Shown here piece after piece: positions 26,067-33,586 of a stretch of DNA of 64,000 nt; position 1 is the first letter of the stretch, and each line of letters opens with the position of its first letter. Below the pieces are notes generated by a model. It was not told the DNA's origin, did no database searches, and saw nothing but the letters and a program-made list of their open reading frames with translations. Position numbers and translations under genes: made by a program. Source of the DNA: Desulfovibrionales bacterium (lineage in GTDB: Bacteria > Desulfobacterota > Desulfovibrionia > Desulfovibrionales > Desulfovibrionaceae); NCBI GenBank assembly GCA_030156255.1, contig JASGMV010000005.1:1-64000 (forward strand), read 5' to 3'.

Positions 26067-26081
26067 GGCACGCTGGTTGCT
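26066..26081 (+). promoter_or_regulatory. Sigma-54 promoter of the signalling operon
   Basis: GGGCACG-CTGG-TTGCT matches the consensus TGGCACG-N4-TTGCT except the first base. GG at 26067-26068 and GC at 26079-26080 are 10 nt apart. Transcription would start near 26091 and read into the gene at 26201. Confidence 0.8.
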
Positions 26082-26200
26082 CATATACGGAGAGCGATAG
26101 CGCGTCACCGACGCTGCAATTCGATGGCGGAATGAGAGGTGCTGCATGGTCGCCGCCTTACGGTTGGGCGGAGCGAAAAAACGCTACGAAGGAGAGAACC

Positions 26201-26665
26201 ATGGGTCTGGGAATCGTGAAGAGGGTTCGCAGCGAATACGGGGATGCCCTGGAAGATAACGGTCCCGGTGATCGGAGTACGTTCACGTCCGTGTTTTTTG
26301 CGCTGGTCTTGGTCCTTGTTTTGGCGGTGGGTGGAATTTTTTATGTGGAGCGCCGCGTGGCCTCGTCCCAGGAAGCCCTGGCGGGTTTGGTCCAGGACCT
26401 GCGTGCGCAGCGCGACGCGCTGGAGGACAAGATCGCCGCTTTAGGGACGTCTTCGGCAGAGCTGCAACAGCGCATCGAAAAATTGGAGAAAGCTCCCGCT
26501 CAAATGGATCAGATTTTGTTGCGCACGACGCTCTACGACATCAGCCAGAAGCTAACTTTGCTCAAGGCTCAGCCGTCATTCTCCCCTGAGACGGTGCAGG
26601 CTTTGAGCAGGATGGAGGCCGAAATGCAGTCCGTACTTCGCCAGGCGGGCGTGTCCGGCCAATAA
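26201..26665 (+). CDS. Membrane coiled-coil protein, first gene of the sigma-54 operon
   Basis: A 154-residue protein with a cytoplasmic N-terminus of about 27 residues, one membrane segment (FFALVLVLVLAVGGIFYVE, about 32-50), then a heptad-rich coiled coil (residues about 52-95) and a helical tail. No enzymatic motif. It might scaffold signalling proteins at the membrane. GGAG lies upstream of the ATG at 26201; an in-frame ATG at 26132 lacks a good site. It is the first gene behind the strong sigma-54 promoter, so its expression should depend on the activator at 23353. Confidence 0.8.
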   Translation: MGLGIVKRVRSEYGDALEDNGPGDRSTFTSVFFALVLVLVLAVGGIFYVERRVASSQEALAGLVQDLRAQRDALEDKIAALGTSSAELQQRIEKLEKAPAQMDQILLRTTLYDISQKLTLLKAQPSFSPETVQALSRMEAEMQSVLRQAGVSGQ

Positions 26666-26752
26666 AGGGGTTTGAAACCTGCCCCAACCCGAGCCCGGCC
26701 CTGCCATGGGTTGCGCCGCCCAGGCAGGGCGCGGGCGACAAGGAAGCTCGTC

Positions 26753-27133
26753 ATGAGACTGCTGTTGGTGGACGATGAGACGGAATTTTTGGAGATGATG
26801 GGTAAGCGGCTTGTTCACCGCGGCATCGATACGGCCGTGGCCGATTCCGGCCGTAAGGCCTTGGATATTTTGGACAATAGAGAGATCGACGCCGTGGTCC
26901 TGGATGTGAAGATGCCCGGCATGGACGGCTTGCAGGTCTTGCAGGAAATCAAGCGCCGCAAGCCCGGAATGGTCGTGGTTCTGCTCACCGGGCACGCCGA
27001 TCTGGACACGGCCGTACAGGGGATGGATTCCGGCGCCTTCGACTACCTCATGAAACCCGTCGCATTGGAGGAGTTGCTGGCCAAGCTGCACGAGGCCATG
27101 GACGAGCGCCAGCCGCTGGATTCTTCAGCCTAA
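26753..27133 (+). CDS. Single-domain response regulator (receiver)
   Basis: A 126-residue stand-alone receiver with no output domain. The acidic pair is in LLVDDET (residues 7-8), the phospho-acceptor is Asp51 in VVLDVKMPGMDG, the Thr is in LLTGH and the Lys is in LMKP. Such CheY-like proteins work by contacting a partner or relaying phosphate. Partners could be the two kinases (29790, 31833) or the PEP-synthase-like protein immediately downstream. AAGGAA precedes the ATG at 26753. It belongs to the sigma-54 operon. Confidence 0.92.
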   Translation: MRLLLVDDETEFLEMMGKRLVHRGIDTAVADSGRKALDILDNREIDAVVLDVKMPGMDGLQVLQEIKRRKPGMVVVLLTGHADLDTAVQGMDSGAFDYLMKPVALEELLAKLHEAMDERQPLDSSA

Positions 27134-27150
27134 CCTCGAAGAGGGGCGCC

Positions 27151-29823
27151 ATGAGCGGGCTTTGGTCTGCCTTCAGGAGAATGATTTCACGCTCTCAGGC
27201 TGCGAACGACGCAGACGAGGCGTTTCACGCTTCGCGGTTGCTGGAGCGTTGCCAAGCCTTCCGCAAACTTCTCGCGGCCAACAACCAGGCGCTCGGGGCC
27301 ATGGCGGCGATCGATGAACTCGCGGCCGGGACCGAGCCGTTCACCATGAATCAGGTGCGCAGCCTGTGCACCGAGGTCGCCGTTCGCGTTCTGCAAATGG
27401 TCCAGCAGGTCGAGGCGCTCGCTCCTGGCCGTTATCCGGGACTGGAGGCCGCCTTCCGCGCGATCCAACAGGAACTGGCGGACGTCCTGCGCCGGGAGCC
27501 CGGCCCGAGCTCGGAGGCCCCGTTGATTTTCGATCTCCAGGGTGTGGACTGCGCCATGGCGTCCGTGGTGGGCGCGAAATCCGCCAATCTGGGGGAGGCC
27601 GGCCGTCTGGGATTCCGCACGCCTCCCGGGTTTGCTGCGACTACGGCGGCGTACGCGCTATTCATGGCCTCCGACGGGCTCGCCGAGGAGATCGACCGGC
27701 GCATCCAGGCAGCGGGAGCGAAAGCCTTGGACGAGGCCCATGCCTTGTCCTCCAGCCTGCAACAGCTTGTGATGCGCTCCGCGCTTCCGGAGTCCCTGGC
27801 GCTGGAGTTGAACGCCGCCTGCGCCAGGTTGGCCGAACGCCTGGAGACGGGCGAGGCCTTGCGGTTGGCCGTTCGCTCCTCGGCCGTTGGCGAGGACGGC
27901 GAGGCCTATTCTTTTGCGGGTCAATACCGCTCCGTGTTGAACGTCGGCCTCGAGGACGTCGCCGCCGCCTACAAAGAGGTCATAGCCTCCAAGTACGGCG
28001 TCACGGCCATGAGCTATCGTCTGGCGCGCGGACTGCGGGATGAGGACGCGCCCATGGGCGTCATGGTGATCCACATGGTGGATGCAGCGGCCGGCGGCGT
28101 GGCCTACACGGCGGACCCGGCCACGGGGCGTTGCGAGCATGTATTCGTTCACGCGGTCTTCGGGATGCCCAAGGCCGTGGTGGACGGAGCGACGGAGTCG
28201 GACGTCTACCGCATCTGCAGGGAGCCGTTGGAGATCGCCATGTCCTGCATCGGGAGCAAAAAAACGAAACTGGTTTTGGCCCGAGGGGAGGGCCTGGCCT
28301 ATGAGCATTCTCCCGGCGACGTCGCCGGAGCGCCCTGCCTGAAGCCGGAGCAAGCGCTGGAAGTCGCACGCGCGGCTCTGGCGTTGGAACGCCATTTCGG
28401 CGCTCCCCAGGATGTGGAGTGGGCTTTCGACCGCGAAGGTCGGCTTTTTATTTTGCAGAACCGTCCGCTCAGAATGCCGGAGACGCCTATGGACTACGCC
28501 GAGCTGGAGGTGGCGCAGTCCGATATTCTTTTGTCCGACGGTGTAACCGCTTCGGCCGGAGTCGGCGTCGGACGCCCCTACATCGTCCGTAAGCAGGCTG
28601 ACGCCCTGCGGCTTCCGAAAGACGCGGTGTTGGTCGTCCGCAACGCCTTGCCGGCCTGGGCGTCTCTGTTGGACCGGGCTTCGGCCGTGGTGGCCGAACT
28701 TGGCGGCGCGGCCGGGCATTTGGCGGCCGTGGCCCGAGAAATGGGAACGCCGGCCTTGTTTGGGGCTTCCGGCGCCATTGCGGCTCTGGCGCGCGCCGAA
28801 GTCGTTACGGTGGACGCCGACAGGGGCGTGGTGTTGTCCGGCGACCGCTCGCAGTTGCTGTCCCGCAAACCCCGGTCTCCGCGGGTCATGGTCGGCGCGC
28901 CGGTGCACGACGCCTTGTTGCGGGCCGCTCGTTTGACGACTCCGCTATCGTTGATCGATCCGGACAGCCCCCTGTTCGATCCCGGGTATTTCCAGAGTCT
29001 GCACGACGTGACCAGATTTTGCCATGAGAAGGCCGTGGAGGCGATGTTCGCTGAGGACGACGACCGCCGCTTTCCGCAGGCTTCGGCTCTTCGCTTGTCG
29101 TATCAGGGCAAGCCTCTCCAGTATTGGGTGGTGGACCTGGGCGGCGGGGTTTCCCCCGCCGCGCCTCCTGCGGACAAAAACCGCTCCTCCCGCCTCGATG
29201 TGGAGATGGTCGCCTGCCGTCCGTTTCGGGCTCTGTGGCGGGGCATGATCGAACTGCCGTGGAGCGGTCCGCCGGCGTTGGACATGCGCGGCTTCGCCAG
29301 CGTGGTGGCTCAGGCCGCCTCCAACCCGGACCTGGAGCCGGGAAGAAGTTCGGCCATGGCCATGCGCAATTATTTTCTGATTTCGGACGAGTTCATGAGC
29401 CTGCAGTCCAGGTTCGGGTTCCATTTTTGTACGGTGGAGGCGCTTATCTGTCCGGTTTCAGAGGAGAACTTCGCGTCGTTCCAATTCAAGGGCGGCGCGG
29501 CGGACCGGGGTCGCCGAGTGCGCCGGGCGCGCCTGCTGGCGGACGTGCTCGAAGGCTACTGCTTTATCGCCGAAAATCGGGAGGATTCCGTCGTCGCCCG
29601 ATTGGAGGGCGCTTCGGTGAGGGAAATGGAAAATGCTTTGGCCATGTTGGGCTATCTGCTCATACATACGCGCCAACTGGATATGGTCATGGCGGACAAC
29701 GCCAGGGCCGAAGCCGAATTCAAACGGCTGCGCAGAGACATTGACATTATTTTGTCGCGCAACGCGCGTCGCGCGGTTGAGGAGACCTCATGGAAAAATC
29801 AGGGCACAGCGGGCTCAAACTGA
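27151..29823 (+). CDS. PEP synthase/PPDK-like protein with novel C-terminal region
   Basis: An 890-residue protein. The first 125 residues are helical and match nothing I know. A PEP synthase/PPDK-type ATP-binding domain follows (about 130-450), with VRSSAVGEDGEAYSFAGQY and GGVAYTADPATG. Next is the swivelling phospho-histidine domain (about 470-570), where GGAAGHLAAVAREMGTPALF places the acceptor at His523. The PEP/pyruvate TIM barrel is absent. A roughly 290-residue C-terminal part of unknown fold takes its place. The parts present suggest transfer of a phosphate from ATP to His523 and then to an unknown acceptor, as in rifampin phosphotransferase and related enzymes. It lies between a receiver and a histidine kinase, overlapping the kinase by 34 bp. 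A regulatory phosphotransfer role is inferred. Confidence 0.85.
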   Translation: MSGLWSAFRRMISRSQAANDADEAFHASRLLERCQAFRKLLAANNQALGAMAAIDELAAGTEPFTMNQVRSLCTEVAVRVLQMVQQVEALAPGRYPGLEAAFRAIQQELADVLRREPGPSSEAPLIFDLQGVDCAMASVVGAKSANLGEAGRLGFRTPPGFAATTAAYALFMASDGLAEEIDRRIQAAGAKALDEAHALSSSLQQLVMRSALPESLALELNAACARLAERLETGEALRLAVRSSAVGEDGEAYSFAGQYRSVLNVGLEDVAAAYKEVIASKYGVTAMSYRLARGLRDEDAPMGVMVIHMVDAAAGGVAYTADPATGRCEHVFVHAVFGMPKAVVDGATESDVYRICREPLEIAMSCIGSKKTKLVLARGEGLAYEHSPGDVAGAPCLKPEQALEVARAALALERHFGAPQDVEWAFDREGRLFILQNRPLRMPETPMDYAELEVAQSDILLSDGVTASAGVGVGRPYIVRKQADALRLPKDAVLVVRNALPAWASLLDRASAVVAELGGAAGHLAAVAREMGTPALFGASGAIAALARAEVVTVDADRGVVLSGDRSQLLSRKPRSPRVMVGAPVHDALLRAARLTTPLSLIDPDSPLFDPGYFQSLHDVTRFCHEKAVEAMFAEDDDRRFPQASALRLSYQGKPLQYWVVDLGGGVSPAAPPADKNRSSRLDVEMVACRPFRALWRGMIELPWSGPPALDMRGFASVVAQAASNPDLEPGRSSAMAMRNYFLISDEFMSLQSRFGFHFCTVEALICPVSEENFASFQFKGGAADRGRRVRRARLLADVLEGYCFIAENREDSVVARLEGASVREMENALAMLGYLLIHTRQLDMVMADNARAEAEFKRLRRDIDIILSRNARRAVEETSWKNQGTAGSN

Positions 29824-31442
29824 CCATCGTCGCAGCCATTCTGGCGTTCTCCCTTATCCCGCTGTTCGGATTGGGACTTTTTTTTCATATTCAATTCACG
29901 GAGGCTTTCGAGGAAAAAATCACCCGGACGCTGCGCATCATGGTCGAGGACAAACGCAACGTCGTGGATATGTTCCTGAATGAAAACGTCAACCAATTGC
30001 GGAACATCGCTTACACGCACACCTACAAGGAAATGTCCGACTCCGACTATCTGGCGGAGGTCTACCAGGTCCTGGCCGCCACATCGAACGCGTTTGTGGA
30101 TTTGGGGGTTTTCGACGCGTCGGGCGAGCATGTCGCCTACACCGGCCCGTACAAATTGAGCGGGCTGAACTATGCGGACCAGGAGTGGTTTCAGAACGTC
30201 ATGACCAAGGGGCGCTACGTTTCGGACGTGTTCCTGGGCCATCGGCGTTTTCCGCACATCATCATGGCCGTGAAACGGCAGGAAGGCGTGCAGACCTGGA
30301 TTCTGCGAGCCACCATCGACTCGGAGATGTTTACCGATCTGGTGCGCGGCTCCCAGCTCGGGGAGTTCGGAGACGCATTCCTGGTCAATCAGAACATGGA
30401 GCTGCAAACACAGTCGCACGGAGCGGCCGGAGTGATGGAAAAGGCCGTGTTGCCGAGGCAGGGGCGGTTCCCGGGCTTCCGCATGGTCGAATTTGTGGAG
30501 AACGGCCGGCAAATGATCGCCGGCGTGACCTGGCTGCAAACCAAAAACTGGATGCTGGTGGTGGCGGAAAATCCGGAGGAGGCGCTTTCGCCCTTGGTGG
30601 GCGTCCGGTGGCGAACCTTCGGCATCGTCCTGGCCGGAGCGCTGATCATCTTGACCGGGGCCGTGCTCACCGCTTCGACCATGATTCGCCAGCTCAACGA
30701 ATATGATCGGCGGCGTGCGGAAAGCGACGCGGCCCTGATGCAGTCCTCCAAGATCGCCTCCCTGGGCAAAATGGCGGCGGGTGTGGCCCATGAAATCAAC
30801 AATCCCTTGTCCTTGATCCGGGAGAGCGCCGGATGGATTCAGGATTTGCTGACCGAGGAAGACCCCGAGGCGATCAAGAATTTCGGGGAAATCGAGGACT
30901 CGCTGGCAAAGATCGACAAGCACGTGGAGCGCGCCCGCAACGTGACCCATCGGTTGTTGGGTTTCGCCCGCCGCATGGAGCCCATGCAGGAAAACGTCAA
31001 TCTGAACGCCTTGGTGGACCAGACCGTGGCGTTTTTGGAAAACGAAGCTTTGCACCGGGAAGTGACGGTGGAGCGGCGATTGGATTCGAATCTGCCGCTG
31101 GTGACCACGGATTCGGCTCAGGTGCAGCAGGTGGTGCTCAACCTGTTGGAGAATGCACTGGACGCCGTGAATTCCCAGGGGCGGATCATTTTGCAAACCG
31201 GTTACGACGACAGGGAAGCGCGTATTTCGGTCCAGGACAACGGGTGCGGCATTCCCAAGGATATGGCGTCCAAAATTTTCGATCCGTTCTTCACAACCAA
31301 AAAAACCGGTGAGGGGACGGGGCTGGGCTTGTCCATCAGTTATGGAATCATCAAGAAGATGGGCGGGCGCATCAGCGTGGAGAGCGAGCCGGGAGCAGGC
31401 TCCACCTTCACCATCCACCTGCCGCTGGCGGCCGAGGAGTAG
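29790..31442 (+). CDS. Sensor histidine kinase with Cache domain
   Basis: A 550-residue membrane kinase. Membrane segment 1 (about residues 11-32), a periplasmic dCache-type sensor (about 35-275; [20 protein letters not shown] is typical), membrane segment 2 (about 280-300), then a HisKA domain with [10 protein letters not shown] (phospho-acceptor His334) and a HATPase domain ([25 protein letters not shown]). All catalytic boxes are intact. Its start lies within the end of the PEP-synthase-like gene, and its stop is 2 bp before the receiver gene at 31445, the probable partner. The ligand is unknown. Confidence 0.93.
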   Translation: MEKSGHSGLKLTIVAAILAFSLIPLFGLGLFFHIQFTEAFEEKITRTLRIMVEDKRNVVDMFLNENVNQLRNIAYTHTYKEMSDSDYLAEVYQVLAATSNAFVDLGVFDASGEHVAYTGPYKLSGLNYADQEWFQNVMTKGRYVSDVFLGHRRFPHIIMAVKRQEGVQTWILRATIDSEMFTDLVRGSQLGEFGDAFLVNQNMELQTQSHGAAGVMEKAVLPRQGRFPGFRMVEFVENGRQMIAGVTWLQTKNWMLVVAENPEEALSPLVGVRWRTFGIVLAGALIILTGAVLTASTMIRQLNEYDRRRAESDAALMQSSKIASLGKMAAGVAHEINNPLSLIRESAGWIQDLLTEEDPEAIKNFGEIEDSLAKIDKHVERARNVTHRLLGFARRMEPMQENVNLNALVDQTVAFLENEALHREVTVERRLDSNLPLVTTDSAQVQQVVLNLLENALDAVNSQGRIILQTGYDDREARISVQDNGCGIPKDMASKIFDPFFTTKKTGEGTGLGLSISYGIIKKMGGRISVESEPGAGSTFTIHLPLAAEE

Positions 31443-31444
31443 CC

Positions 31445-31828
31445 ATGGAGCGAATCAGGCTGTTGCTTGTGGACGATGAAGAGGAATTCGTGAACCTTTT
31501 CGTGAAACGGTTCAACATGCGCAACCTGGACGCCTTCGGCGTCACCAGCGGGAGGGCGGCCTTGGGCTATCTGGCCGAACATCCCGTAGACGTCGTCGTA
31601 TTGGACGTCAAAATGCCCGGCATGGACGGGCTCGCCGCGCTGGGCGAAATCAAAAAGCGGTTCCCGACGGTTGAAGTCATCATGCTCACGGGCCACGGTT
31701 CGCTCAAGTCGGGAGTTGAGGGCATGAGCCTCGGCGCTTTCGACTATGTCCTCAAACCCTTCCGTATCGACGATTTGTTGGATCGCATCCGCAAGGCGGC
31801 CGAACGCAAACGCCTTATGGGGGAATGA
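31445..31828 (+). CDS. Single-domain response regulator (receiver)
   Basis: A 127-residue receiver: acidic pair in LLVDDEE, phospho-acceptor Asp54 in VVLDVKMPGMDG, Thr in MLTGHG and Lys in VLKPF. No output domain. It resembles the receiver at 26753 along most of its length (both keep LDVKMPGMDGL), so the two may come from duplication. It is placed tightly between two histidine kinases (29790-31442 and 31833-32714), which probably phosphorylate it. Confidence 0.93.
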   Translation: MERIRLLLVDDEEEFVNLFVKRFNMRNLDAFGVTSGRAALGYLAEHPVDVVVLDVKMPGMDGLAALGEIKKRFPTVEVIMLTGHGSLKSGVEGMSLGAFDYVLKPFRIDDLLDRIRKAAERKRLMGE

Positions 31829-31832
31829 CGAC

Positions 31833-32714
31833 ATGCGCGCTGGACCGGCCGGGGAATTTTTTGACGTCGTCGGGCTCGGTTTGGCTGTCGCCCCGATTTG
31901 GCTTTTGGTCGCGGCGTTGCTGCTGGGAGCAACCGCCGTGCTCTTGTGCTTCCTGTTGCTGCGCGCCCGGCGACAGTTGTCCGAGACGCTGGCCGAGGCC
32001 GATACGCTCCGCACCAGCCTGGCTCGTGTCCAGAAGTTTTCCTCCCTCGGGCAGCTTTCGGCCGGCGTGGCCCACGAGATCAACAACCCCCTGGCCGTGA
32101 TCGGGCAGGAGGCGGAGCTGCTGGCCTTTTTGATGTCCCAACCGGATCAGGAGTCGGTGCGCGAAGAACTGGAGACGAGCCTGGATTCCATTCAAAGTCA
32201 AATCCGGCGAGCTTCGGACGTGACCCGGCGCTTGCTGGATTTTGCGAGAAGCCCGAGAGCCGTGATTCAGAACCTGGATCTGCGCGCGCTGGCGGAAGAC
32301 ATGGCCGTGCTCGTGGAGCGCGACGTCAGTCGCCGCGGCGTGCAATTGAACAAGAATTTCTGGGAGAGTCCGCTGCTGGCGCGTTCAGACGCTCCGCTTT
32401 TGCGCCAGGTTGTGATCAATTTGCTGCAGAACGCAGTTCAAGCCGCGCCGGACCACGATGGAGAAATCAGCCTGTCCGGGTGGAGCGAGAGGAGCTTCGC
32501 CTGCCTGGAGGTTGCGGACAACGGGCCCGGAGTTTCCAAAGAAGACGCCAATCGGCTGTTCACTCCGTTTTTCACGACCAAGCCTCCAGGGCAGGGCGTC
32601 GGCTTGGGCTTGGCCGTGTCCAAAAGGATCATGCACAGCCTGGGGGGAGATTTGACCCTGGAAAGCCAGCCCGGCCAAGGCGCCAGATTCCGTCTGTGGG
32701 TCCCGAAGTCCTAG
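31833..32714 (+). CDS. Histidine kinase with one hydrophobic N-terminal region
   Basis: A 293-residue kinase with an N-terminal hydrophobic stretch (about residues 13-43, one long or two short membrane segments), no periplasmic sensor, then HisKA with [10 protein letters not shown] (His81) and HATPase (NLLQNAVQA, DNGPGVS, GVGLGLAVS). A sensing partner must come from elsewhere, perhaps the Cache kinase upstream or the coiled-coil protein. GGGGA precedes the ATG at 31833, 4 nt after the receiver stop. It is the last gene of the sigma-54 operon; the next gene is convergent. Confidence 0.9.
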   Translation: MRAGPAGEFFDVVGLGLAVAPIWLLVAALLLGATAVLLCFLLLRARRQLSETLAEADTLRTSLARVQKFSSLGQLSAGVAHEINNPLAVIGQEAELLAFLMSQPDQESVREELETSLDSIQSQIRRASDVTRRLLDFARSPRAVIQNLDLRALAEDMAVLVERDVSRRGVQLNKNFWESPLLARSDAPLLRQVVINLLQNAVQAAPDHDGEISLSGWSERSFACLEVADNGPGVSKEDANRLFTPFFTTKPPGQGVGLGLAVSKRIMHSLGGDLTLESQPGQGARFRLWVPKS

Positions 32715-32734
32715 GCATTTCAGCGGAATATGCT

Positions 32735-33190
32735 CTAGGATGCTTCTTGTTGAGCATAGATTGTTGAGAGATACTGAAGAATCGTTCGGCGAGAAATTTC
32801 ACCGACCAGACGACCGTCCTCCAATACGGGGACGGCCGTTACTTTTTTTTCCTGAACCACTCTGCTGGCGGCGAGAAAGCTATCCGCCGGCGAAAGCGAC
32901 GCGACTTCCTTGCGCATGATGTCTTTGACCGGAAGGTCCGCATAGTCATTGAGCGTGGTGACGGCGAGTTTCTTAATGCCCTGCTCGTCGAGTTTTTCGC
33001 CGGAGGACATGGGAAGAAAGATTTGGATCAGATCGAACATGGAGACGAGACCGAGGAGTCTGTTTTCTTTGTCGACGACATAGGTCAATCGCGAGACGGT
33101 TGTAAGAGAGCCATAGATTTTCAGGATAAATCCCAGAGTGGCTTCCGGACCGACAGTGATGATGTTGTAGCGCATATGATCGCCGACCAT
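32735..33190 (-). CDS. CBS-domain pair protein
   Basis: A 151-residue protein made of two CBS motifs (Bateman module): residues about 7-65 (YVVDKENRLLGLVSMFDLIQ) and about 85-145 (VTAVPVLEDGRLVGEISRRTIL). CBS pairs bind adenine nucleotides such as AMP, ATP or SAM and act as energy sensors. There is no attached effector domain, so it would signal by contact. GGAG lies 6 nt before the ATG at 33190. A sigma-54-type promoter (33268-33281) drives it, divergent from the chemoreceptor, so it likely belongs to the same regulon. Confidence 0.9.
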   Translation of the reverse strand: MVGDHMRYNIITVGPEATLGFILKIYGSLTTVSRLTYVVDKENRLLGLVSMFDLIQIFLPMSSGEKLDEQGIKKLAVTTLNDYADLPVKDIMRKEVASLSPADSFLAASRVVQEKKVTAVPVLEDGRLVGEISRRTILQYLSTIYAQQEAS

Positions 33191-33267
33191 GGCGAACTCC
33201 GAAATTTTTGTTTGGCCTTCGATAAAGGCGTAAGGTTACGAAACGTGGCAATTCCCAACCACGGAAA

Positions 33268-33282
33268 GCAATAACCATTCCA
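33268..33282 (-). promoter_or_regulatory. Sigma-54 promoter of the CBS gene
   Basis: On the minus strand TGGAATG-GTTA-TTGCT; GG (33281-33280) and GC (33269-33268) are 10 nt apart. The -12 half is perfect and the -24 half is weaker. The leader to the start codon would be about 65 nt. Confidence 0.6.
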
Positions 33283-33374
33283 TGATGGCTCAGGGCCAGA
33301 TTCGTTCGATGGAATTCCGGCCGCGTCGTTTTCGTCGCATGGAGTGGGCGCCCCGCAATAGAAATGTCGGGAAA

Positions 33375-33434
33375 ATCGCGCAACGCCTATTACAAGTTAC
33401 GCGACCTTTGAAGACTCGCCTCGTATTGCGCAAT
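33375..33434. promoter_or_regulatory. Paired candidate enhancer sites between divergent promoters
   Basis: ATCGCGCAAC (33375-33384; reverse complement GTTGCGCGAT) and ATTGCGCAAT (33425-33434) differ by one base each from the motif next to the activator gene (25943, 25983). They lie 55-115 nt upstream of the chemoreceptor promoter and 95-165 nt from the CBS promoter, so one pair could serve both. Confidence 0.55.
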
Positions 33435-33486
33435 GCGCGAAAAGCCTTCGCTGCTGGAACGTGCAGCCGCCATTAAGTAATCGATC

Positions 33487-33502
33487 ATGGCACGATGGTT
33501 GC
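33487..33502 (+). promoter_or_regulatory. Sigma-54 promoter of the chemoreceptor
   Basis: TGGCACG-ATGG-TTGCT is a full consensus match, with GG at 33488-33489 and GC at 33500-33501. The start codon follows about 85 nt downstream. Confidence 0.85.
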
Positions 33503-33586
33503 TCATGGAAAGCAATATTTGCGTGAAAATTTTTGAACGTCTTTCAATTATTCTAAAGTCCACAATGCCGAAATGGGAGGCGCCCC

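Larger units (their letters stand above)
33191..33586. other. Divergent sigma-54 control region
   Basis: 396 bp between the CBS gene (minus) and the chemoreceptor (plus). It contains a minus-strand sigma-54 promoter, two candidate enhancer sites (33375-33384, 33425-33434) and a plus-strand sigma-54 promoter. Short frames in it overlap these sites and lack ribosome binding sites. Confidence 0.6.

Noticed and set aside
29799-31418. 539-codon minus-strand frame opposite the Cache histidine kinase
   Set aside because: Shadow frame; the plus-strand kinase has all catalytic motifs.
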